Source: JBBQUN01 sp038212405 (GTDB lineage Bacteria > Actinomycetota > Acidimicrobiia > Acidimicrobiales > SZUA-35). From it: a stretch of DNA of 10,490 nt. Below are positions 1 through 5,964 of the stretch, one piece after another; positions within the stretch are counted from its first letter, which is position 1; every line of letters starts with the position of its first letter. The stretch spans positions 1-10,490 of the forward strand of contig JBBQUN010000168.1 of the NCBI GenBank assembly GCA_038212405.1. Direction: 5' to 3'. Made by a program: the position numbers and the translations under genes. The notes under the pieces were generated by a model, which worked only from the letters and a program-made list of their open reading frames with translations, ran no database searches and was not told where the DNA came from.

Positions 1-69
1 GCGGGGGGACTCCCCGGTCCGGCCCGCCGACTCGACACCGTGGTGAAGATGATGTCGCTGCTCCAATGA
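1..69 (+). CDS. C-terminal end of an upstream gene (partial, unidentified)
   Basis: Frame 1 is open from the window edge to a TGA at 67-69 and encodes 22 final codons whose peptide ends ARLDTVVKMMSLLQ. The last 14 residues look like an amphipathic helix, as is common at protein C-termini. The stop overlaps an ATG at 66-68 (ATGA), the same junction style used by the genes downstream, which supports a real coding end in the same operon. Too little sequence is present to name a family. It does not resemble the C-terminus I would expect for the proteasome-like Anbu protein, but that is a weak judgement from memory. The alternative is chance open frame in GC-rich DNA. Confidence 0.5.
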   Translation, partial: AGGLPGPARRLDTVVKMMSLLQ

Positions 70-140
70 GCCTGATTCATGTGGCCGAAACAGAAGCGGC
101 CCCGGAAACCGACCCTTTTGCGCTAAACAAGAAGGGGTGA
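66..140 (+). CDS. Possible 24-codon bridging ORF or N-terminal extension of the ATP-grasp protein
   Basis: ATG at 66-68 overlaps the stop of the upstream gene (ATGA). The frame runs 24 codons, beginning MSLIHVAETE and ending DPFALNKKG, to TGA at 138-140, which in turn overlaps the GTG start of the ATP-grasp gene (GTGA, 137-140). It therefore fills the 67 bases between two genes exactly and with the operon's own junction style. I see no known family. Three readings are possible. It may be a short coupling ORF that carries ribosomes to the ATP-grasp start. It may be a genuine small protein. Or it may be the true N-terminus of the ATP-grasp protein, joined by a -1 shift or a missing base in the GGGG run at 134-137; one more G would fuse the two frames. 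The sequence alone does not decide. Confidence 0.35.
   Translation: MSLIHVAETEAAPETDPFALNKKG
128..140 (+). promoter_or_regulatory. Purine tract and overlapping stop/start deciding the ATP-grasp start
   Basis: The tract CAAGAAGGGG (128-137) is a strong Shine-Dalgarno-like sequence, but it abuts the GTG at 137 with no spacer. No ATG, GTG or TTG exists in the ATP-grasp frame between the in-frame TGA at 50-52 and position 137. None lies between 137 and the first conserved block of the protein either. GTG 137 is therefore the only conventional start, probably used by termination-reinitiation from the TGA at 138-140, unless the two frames are joined by a shift in the G run. Confidence 0.45.
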
Positions 141-1630
141 AACTTCAATGGGTAGACAGTCCGCTCATCAACTGCTTCGACGAGTTGGTTCAATCGGATG
201 GGTCTGCTCGTCCCGGTTGCTCCGAGGTCGTCGACCGATTGCGGGCGTTCGGCGACGGATTACTCGATCGACAGGCTGCAGCCGAAGCTGCCATTCGTTC
301 GCTTGGCATCACCTTCACGCTCTACACCGAGAACGGCAGCATCGACCGGAATTGGCCACTCGATGTCATCCCTCGGATCATCACGGCCAATGAGTGGCAG
401 ACCGTCACTGACGGACTGATCCAGCGACTTGCTGCGCTGAACGCATTCATCGATGACCTGTACCACGATCAGCATGTGCTGAACGATGGCATCGTTCCCC
501 GAGAGCTCATCATCGGCTCGACCAACTACCGACCCGAGTGCGAAGGGGTTTCGCCGAAGCACGGCATATGGGCCCACATCTGCGGCAGCGATCTGGTGCG
601 AGACGAGACTGGTCGATTCTTGGTCCTGGAAGACAACCTGCGGGTGCCGTCGGGTGTGTCGTACATGCTCGAGAACCGCAACGTCGCCAAGCGGGTCTTC
701 TCCGAACTGTTCCGTGACCTCGACATCTTGCCAGTCGATGGCTACACCGATCGGCTTCGAGAGCAGATGCGGTCGTTGTCACCCAGAACCGACGTAGAAC
801 CTGTTGTCGCTCTGCTGACCCCGGGCATCTTCAACTCGGCCTATTACGAGCACGTGCTCCTGGCTGACCGGATCGGCGCGCAATTGGTCGAAGGGACCGA
901 CCTCGTCGTCGACAACGACATCGTCTACATGCGAACCGTGGCCGGACTCGTTCGGGTCGATGTGATCTACCGCCGAGTCGATGATCTCTTCCTCGACCCA
1001 GCCGAGTTCCTCCCTGATTCGGTGCTCGGTCCCAAGGGTTTGATGGCGGCGTGGCGAGCAGGAAACGTGGCCATTGCCAACGCTCCGGGCGCGGGCGTCG
1101 CCGACGACAAAGTCCTCTACTCCTATGTGCCAGAACTGATCCAGTACTACCTCTCCGAGGAGCCCAAGATCGCCAACGTCGATACCTGGCGATGTCTCGA
1201 CCCGGTACATCGAAGCCATGTGCTGGCCAATCTGGACTCGCTCGTGTGCAAGCCTGCCAACGAGTCTGGTGGCAAGGGAGTGACCATCGGATCGATGGCG
1301 AGCAAAGCCGAACTCGACGACCTTCGCCGCCAGATCGAAGACGACCCGCGCAACTGGGTTGCCCAGCCCATTCTGTCGTTGTCGACGGCCCCGACGATCT
1401 GCGGCGACACTGTCGCGGCCCGCCACGTTGATCTTCGGCCATTCATTCTTTCCGGCGTCGAGCCGTACGTGAGTGTCGGTGGTCTGACCCGGGTGGCATT
1501 GCGCGAAGGGACGCTGATCGTGAACAGCTCGCAAGGTGGCGGAAGCAAAGACACGTGGATCGTCGACCTCGATGACGACCTCACCGGTGATGCCACCAAT
1601 GACGTTTCTGCCGAAGGGAGCGATCAATGA
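137..1630 (+). CDS. Circularly permuted type 2 ATP-grasp protein (canonical, stand-alone)
   Basis: 497 aa, about the usual length for stand-alone members (COG2308). The family is predicted to activate a carboxylate as acyl phosphate with ATP and join it to an amine; the actual substrate is unknown. Conserved blocks appear in order: CFDEL with DGSARP near residues 13-26, ITFTLY near 58-63, LVLEDNLRVPSG (162-173) with SYMLENR (175-181), VDVIYRRVDD (274-283), GNVAIANAPGAGVADDK (309-325), CKPANESGGKG (371-381), DLRPF (432-436), VGGLTRVA (447-454) and the NSSQGGGSKDTW block (463-474). The lysine (K372) before the glycine-rich loop, the EDN triad (165-167), D432/R434 and the Asn/Lys/Asp of the last block are all intact, so an active nucleotide-binding enzyme is expected. 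The C-terminal tail after 476 is acidic and poorly conserved. The start is GTG 137, the only conventional choice. The stop overlaps the alpha-E start by four bases (ATGA), indicating translational coupling. No signal peptide is seen, so it is likely cytosolic. Confidence 0.92.
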   Translation: MKLQWVDSPLINCFDELVQSDGSARPGCSEVVDRLRAFGDGLLDRQAAAEAAIRSLGITFTLYTENGSIDRNWPLDVIPRIITANEWQTVTDGLIQRLAALNAFIDDLYHDQHVLNDGIVPRELIIGSTNYRPECEGVSPKHGIWAHICGSDLVRDETGRFLVLEDNLRVPSGVSYMLENRNVAKRVFSELFRDLDILPVDGYTDRLREQMRSLSPRTDVEPVVALLTPGIFNSAYYEHVLLADRIGAQLVEGTDLVVDNDIVYMRTVAGLVRVDVIYRRVDDLFLDPAEFLPDSVLGPKGLMAAWRAGNVAIANAPGAGVADDKVLYSYVPELIQYYLSEEPKIANVDTWRCLDPVHRSHVLANLDSLVCKPANESGGKGVTIGSMASKAELDDLRRQIEDDPRNWVAQPILSLSTAPTICGDTVAARHVDLRPFILSGVEPYVSVGGLTRVALREGTLIVNSSQGGGSKDTWIVDLDDDLTGDATNDVSAEGSDQ

Positions 1631-2604
1631 GCGACTACCAGTCCCAGACACCACTGTTACTCTCCCGTGCTGGCGAGTCGGCCTATTGGGCCGGCCGCTA
1701 TCTCGAGCGGGCCGAGGGCACTGCCAGACTGATCAGGACCCATACCGATCTCACGATCGACCTACCGAATTCGGTCGGCATCGGGTGGGGCCCGCTGATG
1801 GCCGTCGTCGGTATCGATCCGGTCTTCGCCAGCCAGAACCCCAATGCGACCGAAGAACTCGTCGTTCGCCACCTTGCCGCCGACCCCGAGAACATCGGGT
1901 CGATTCGTTCGTCGGTTGCGGCGGTGCATCACAACTTGCGCACCACTCGATCTTTCATGCCGGTCGAGGCGGCCGAAGCGCTCATCGAACTCCACCTCTA
2001 CGTGCAGGCCAACGCCGAGAGTGCCATCGAGCGCTGGACCCGCGGACCGTTCTTGCACACCACCATCCGCGGCGCTCAGACCTTGACCGGCATTCTGGCC
2101 GAGGGGATGAGCCACGATGTCGCCTACTCGTTCTTCACGATCGGCCGCCGCATCGAGCGAGCCGACCTCGTTGCCCGTCTGCTCGATGTGCAGACCAGCT
2201 TGTTGCCGACCGATGAATCGATGGCGGCCTTCGGCGAGTTGGTATGGATCTCCGGGCTCCGGTCGATGTCGGCGCTCCAGTCGTTCCGACGCCGAGGCGT
2301 GCCGGCTTCGGCAACCGAGGTGATCGCGTTCCTGCTCTACGACGCCATGTGCCCGCGAACGATCGGATCGTCGGTGGCCGTCGTCCAGGAAATGCTGATG
2401 GACATCCCCCGACACGAGGCTGCCGTCGAGGCGTGCGAATCGATCGTACGTCTGACCGGTGACGCCGACATCGAGGCGCTCGCCAACGGCGCAATGCACG
2501 ACTTCGCCGACCAGATCCAGCAGGCAATCGGAAACGTCCACTCAGCCATCGACGAGACCTGGTTCCACCCGGTCGTCGCCGCAACACAGTCGCAGGTCCA
2601 ATGA
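1627..2604 (+). CDS. Alpha-E domain protein (stand-alone)
   Basis: 325 aa, the typical size of stand-alone alpha-E proteins (COG2307, formerly DUF403). It is essentially all helical. The diagnostic N-terminal motif LLSRAGESAYWAGRYLERAE spans residues 11-30 (E17, W21, R24, E27, E30), and a second family motif, IGRRIERAD, lies at 172-180. The family has no established biochemistry. It always travels with CP-ATP-grasp proteins, and its conserved acidic and arginine residues led to the suggestion that it is a partner or catalytic accessory of the ligase; that role is inference. A good Shine-Dalgarno (AAGGGAG, 1614-1620) sits six bases before the ATG, inside the upstream gene. Both ends overlap their neighbours by four bases, so expression stoichiometry is probably coupled to the ATP-grasp partner. 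No truncation or missing motif is seen. Confidence 0.92.
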   Translation: MSDYQSQTPLLLSRAGESAYWAGRYLERAEGTARLIRTHTDLTIDLPNSVGIGWGPLMAVVGIDPVFASQNPNATEELVVRHLAADPENIGSIRSSVAAVHHNLRTTRSFMPVEAAEALIELHLYVQANAESAIERWTRGPFLHTTIRGAQTLTGILAEGMSHDVAYSFFTIGRRIERADLVARLLDVQTSLLPTDESMAAFGELVWISGLRSMSALQSFRRRGVPASATEVIAFLLYDAMCPRTIGSSVAVVQEMLMDIPRHEAAVEACESIVRLTGDADIEALANGAMHDFADQIQQAIGNVHSAIDETWFHPVVAATQSQVQ

Positions 2605-5600
2605 CCATCAAGGTCGCACTCGAGCACCGCACCACGTACCACTTCGATCGGCCAGTCCATCTCGGGCCCCATGTGGTCAGGCTGCGCCCCGCTCCTCACA
2701 CACGGACGCCGATCGACGCCTATTCACTACGCGTCGAGCCCGATGATCACTTCCTGAACTGGCAGCAAGATCCGTTCGGCAATTTCCAGGCTCGCCTGGT
2801 CTTCCCCGAGCCGACGACCAAATTCGAGATCGTTGTCGACCTCGTTGCCGACATGACCGTGGTCAACCCGTTCGACTTCTTCCTCGAGCCCGAAGCCGAA
2901 ACGGTGCCATTCGAGTATGGGGCCGAGCTTCGCAGTGATCTTGCGCCGTACCTCGCAACCATGCCGATGACGCCGTTGCTCCAGCGCTGGCTCGACCAGG
3001 TGAAGCTTTCCGCCGACCAGCCGATCCGCACGATCGACTTCTTGGTCGGGCTCAATCAGCGGTTGGCGAATGACATCGACTACTCGGTTCGCATGGAACC
3101 CGGCGTGCAAACGCCCGAAACCACACTCAGCGCAGCGCTGGGCTCGTGCCGTGACTCGTCGTGGTTGCTCGTCCAGATCTTCCGCCACCTTGGGTTCGCC
3201 GCTCGGTTCGTCTCCGGGTATCTGGTGCAGTTGGTCGCCGACATCGCTCCGCTCGAGGGGCCGTCCGGGCCAACGCAAGATTTCACCGATCTTCACGCCT
3301 GGACCGAGGTCTATCTACCGGGTGCCGGCTGGGTCGGGCTCGACGCAACCTCGGGTCTCATCGTCGGCGAGGGTCACATTCCACTGGCGGCCACGCCCTC
3401 ACCATCGACGGCGGCGCCGATCTCGGGCTCGGTCGGTGCGGGCGGGGTCGAATTCTCCTTCTCCAACATCGTGACCCGGTTGCATGAAGACCCAAGGGTC
3501 ACCAAGCCTTACGACGAGGCGCAGTGGAACATCATCAATCAGCGCGGCCTCGAGATCGACGAACGACTGGTGGCGGGCGATGTTCGTTTGACTCAGGGCG
3601 GTGAGCCGACGTTCGTCTCGGTCGATGACTATGAGTCCGACGAGTGGAAAATCGTTGCTGACGGTGACAACAAGCGGCGGCTGGCTGCCGAGCTGACTGC
3701 ACGCCTCTTCGATCGTTTTGCCGACGGTGGCGTTTCTCATCACGGTCAGGGCAAGTGGTACCCCGGCGAGCCGCTGCCACGATGGCAGCACGCGCTCATC
3801 TGGCGAACAGACGGTGTGCCGATCTGGAACGATCGACGTCTGCTCGGACACCCATCGCCCGATCGCAATGCAGTTGGCCCACCCAATGAGGCAACGGGGC
3901 CAGCCAAGGGTGACATCGCCGAAGTCTTTGCTCGTGCGCTCGCCGCCAATCTCGGCGTCGGTTCAGACGGGCTACGCCCGGCGTTCGAGGACCCGCTCTT
4001 TGCCCTGTGGGAAGAAGGCAACCTGCCAAACGGCGACCCGCCGGCAGACGATCTCGGCCCCGCCGATCCCGCCCTCGATGACGAGGCCCAGCGGCGAGCC
4101 ATCCTCGACACGATCGGCAAGCGCCATGGCGAACCAAAAGGTTGGGTGCTGCCGCTGATACGGCGCGGCTCGTGGCGCTCGATTCCCTGGACCCTTCGCC
4201 GGTCCGACCTGTTCCTCGTGCCCGGATCCTCGCCCGTTGGCTATCGCCTACCGATCAACTCACTCCAGTGGGGCCCGATACCGCCGAAGTACGAGCCCTC
4301 GCCGTTCGCCGAACCTCGCCCCTTCGGTGAGGAACCTGCAACTGTCTCCATCGAAACCGGCGATGGCGCCGCGCAATCCACCGAGGTGCTCCCGCCAACG
4401 GCGTTGTGCCTCGAGGTACGCAATCACCAGCTCTATCTCTTCCTCCCGCCGCTGGATTCGGCCAACGACGCGCTCGAACTGTTGAGCGTTCTGGAACACA
4501 CCGCAGCCGAGGTCAATGAGCCGATCGTGATCGAGGGCTATCCGATTCCGAGCGACCCCCGCTTGCGTAACATCGTGGTCGCCTCTGACCCGGGCGTGAT
4601 CGAGGTCAATGTTCCGCCGGCAGCAAGCTGGCCCGAACTGGTCTCGATCGTCGAAGGGGTCGAGGCCGATGCCCATGCCAGTCGGCTCGGTACCGAACGA
4701 TTCGACATCGATGGCACCCACACCGGCACCGGTGGCGGAAACCATGTCACCCTTGGCGGCCCAACGCCGGCCGACAGCCCGTTGCTACGCAAGCCGTCGT
4801 TGCTGCGGTCGATGATCACGTACTGGCAGCATCACCCCTCGCTGTCCTATCTGTTCTCCGGTCGATTCATTGGCCCATCGAGCCAGGCGCCTCGGGTCGA
4901 CGAGGCCCGTGACGATGCGTTGTACGAGCTCGAAACAGCCTTCGCCGAACTCGATCGGATCGGCGACGACGACGTACCGCCGTGGATGATCGATCGTTTG
5001 CTCCGGCATCTGCTCGTCGACCTGACCGGCAACACCCATCGCGCGGAGTTCTGTATCGACAAACTCTTCAGCCCCGACTCCGAACGTGGACGATGGGGTG
5101 TGCTGGAACTACGGGCCTTCGAGATGCCACCGCACCCGCGCATGGCGCTGGTCCAGTCGCTGCTGGTCCGTAGCATCGTTGCTCGATGCTGGGAGTCGCC
5201 GTACCGACACGATCCCATCCGCTGGGGTACGGCGCTGCATGATCGCTACTTGTTGCCGTGGTTCATCGAGCAAGACCTCCACGAGGTGATCGACGACCTC
5301 GCCGATCATGGGATCGAACTCGATCATGCCTGGTTCGATCCATTCATCGAGTTCCGATTCCCGAGACACGGCACGGTGACGGTCGATGGTGTGACGCTCG
5401 AGTTGCGGGGCGCGATCGAGCCGTGGCATGTGCTCGGCGAGGAGTCCTCCGGTTCCGGTACGGCGCGCTATGTCGACTCGTCGGTCGAACGCCTCCAGTT
5501 GCGGGTCGAGGGCGCGGTCGACGGCCGGCACTTGGTCACCTGCAACGGGGTCGAGGTGCCGCTGACGCCGACTGGCATTCCCGGTTTGTCGGTGGCGGGG

Positions 5601-5930
5601 GTTCGATTCAAAGCCTGGGCCCCGCCGTCGGGTCTTCACCCAACGATCGGGGTGCAGTCGCCGTTGACGTTCGACGTGGTGGATGCCCGCTATCAACGTT
5701 CGCTTGGCGGTGGCCGCTATCACGTGGTCCATCAGGGTGGACTGTCGCATGCAGCGGCACCGGTGAACGCAAGCGAAGCGGAGTCTCGCCGTCAGACTCG
5801 GTTCGAGTCGATCGGGCATTCGCCAGGAACGCTCGACGTCGAGCGAACTCGTATCACCTCACGCCGGGAGTATCCTGTCACACTCGATCTTCGACGGGTT
5901 CGCGGAAACGGATCGCCGTCGTCGGGCTGA
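2601..5930 (+). CDS. Transglutaminase-like domain fused to DUF2126 putative amidoligase
   Basis: 1109 aa, the usual size for this two-domain family (COG1305 plus COG4196). Residues about 4-90 form the beta-rich bacterial transglutaminase N-terminal domain. The papain-like core at about 145-255 has a complete catalytic triad: C183 in GSCRDSSW, H232 in DLHAWTEV and D248 in GLDATSG. Bacterial members of this fold mostly act as peptidases or isopeptidases rather than cross-linkers. From about 325 to 1078 lies DUF2126, assigned to glutamine-synthetase/glutamate-cysteine-ligase-like amidoligases. Its landmarks are LTQGGEPTFVSVDD (330-343), GQGKWYPGEPLPRW (382-395), VIEGYP (643-648), GVIEVN (665-670), HTGTGGGNH (707-715), SQAPRVDEAR (761-770) and EPWHVLGEE (940-948). 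The acidic residues in 643-670 and H715 are plausible metal or nucleotide ligands (inference). The last 30 residues are arginine- and serine-rich and look dispensable. One polypeptide thus combines a bond-breaking and a bond-forming domain. The start overlaps the alpha-E stop (ATGA) with only a weak ribosome-binding site, so coupling is likely. Confidence 0.93.
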   Translation: MTIKVALEHRTTYHFDRPVHLGPHVVRLRPAPHTRTPIDAYSLRVEPDDHFLNWQQDPFGNFQARLVFPEPTTKFEIVVDLVADMTVVNPFDFFLEPEAETVPFEYGAELRSDLAPYLATMPMTPLLQRWLDQVKLSADQPIRTIDFLVGLNQRLANDIDYSVRMEPGVQTPETTLSAALGSCRDSSWLLVQIFRHLGFAARFVSGYLVQLVADIAPLEGPSGPTQDFTDLHAWTEVYLPGAGWVGLDATSGLIVGEGHIPLAATPSPSTAAPISGSVGAGGVEFSFSNIVTRLHEDPRVTKPYDEAQWNIINQRGLEIDERLVAGDVRLTQGGEPTFVSVDDYESDEWKIVADGDNKRRLAAELTARLFDRFADGGVSHHGQGKWYPGEPLPRWQHALIWRTDGVPIWNDRRLLGHPSPDRNAVGPPNEATGPAKGDIAEVFARALAANLGVGSDGLRPAFEDPLFALWEEGNLPNGDPPADDLGPADPALDDEAQRRAILDTIGKRHGEPKGWVLPLIRRGSWRSIPWTLRRSDLFLVPGSSPVGYRLPINSLQWGPIPPKYEPSPFAEPRPFGEEPATVSIETGDGAAQSTEVLPPTALCLEVRNHQLYLFLPPLDSANDALELLSVLEHTAAEVNEPIVIEGYPIPSDPRLRNIVVASDPGVIEVNVPPAASWPELVSIVEGVEADAHASRLGTERFDIDGTHTGTGGGNHVTLGGPTPADSPLLRKPSLLRSMITYWQHHPSLSYLFSGRFIGPSSQAPRVDEARDDALYELETAFAELDRIGDDDVPPWMIDRLLRHLLVDLTGNTHRAEFCIDKLFSPDSERGRWGVLELRAFEMPPHPRMALVQSLLVRSIVARCWESPYRHDPIRWGTALHDRYLLPWFIEQDLHEVIDDLADHGIELDHAWFDPFIEFRFPRHGTVTVDGVTLELRGAIEPWHVLGEESSGSGTARYVDSSVERLQLRVEGAVDGRHLVTCNGVEVPLTPTGIPGLSVAGVRFKAWAPPSGLHPTIGVQSPLTFDVVDARYQRSLGGGRYHVVHQGGLSHAAAPVNASEAESRRQTRFESIGHSPGTLDVERTRITSRREYPVTLDLRRVRGNGSPSSG

Positions 5931-5952
5931 TGCCTTCGGGCGAGAAAGTGCC

Positions 5953-5956
5953 GGAG
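5953..5956 (+). promoter_or_regulatory. Ribosome-binding site for the ATP-grasp/alpha-E fusion
   Basis: GGAG lies eight bases before the ATG at 5965, at the only junction in this operon without a gene overlap (34-base gap, 5931-5964). It supports ATG 5965, which is also the only ATG or GTG in frame near the conserved start of the protein. I see no convincing -10/-35 promoter in the gap. Confidence 0.6.
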
Positions 5957-5964
5957 CGCTGACC

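Noticed and set aside
4..16. GGGGACTCCCC hairpin at the window edge as a possible terminator
   Set aside because: Only four base pairs with a short loop and no T-tract, and it lies inside the open frame of the upstream gene.
148..393. ATG at 148 as an alternative gene start near the ATP-grasp N-terminus
   Set aside because: It is in a different frame from the conserved ATP-grasp protein and ends after 81 low-complexity, arginine-rich codons.
779..1654. Minus-strand open frame of 291 codons opposite the first ATP-grasp gene
   Set aside because: Shadow of the ATP-grasp reading frame; no family motif, no plausible ribosome-binding context, and it crosses the junction to the alpha-E gene.
5258..5962. 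Plus-strand open frame of 234 codons overlapping the end of the DUF2126 gene
   Set aside because: It is rich in Arg, Gly and Pro as expected of an out-of-frame GC-rich reading, lacks domains, and overlaps conserved DUF2126 sequence.
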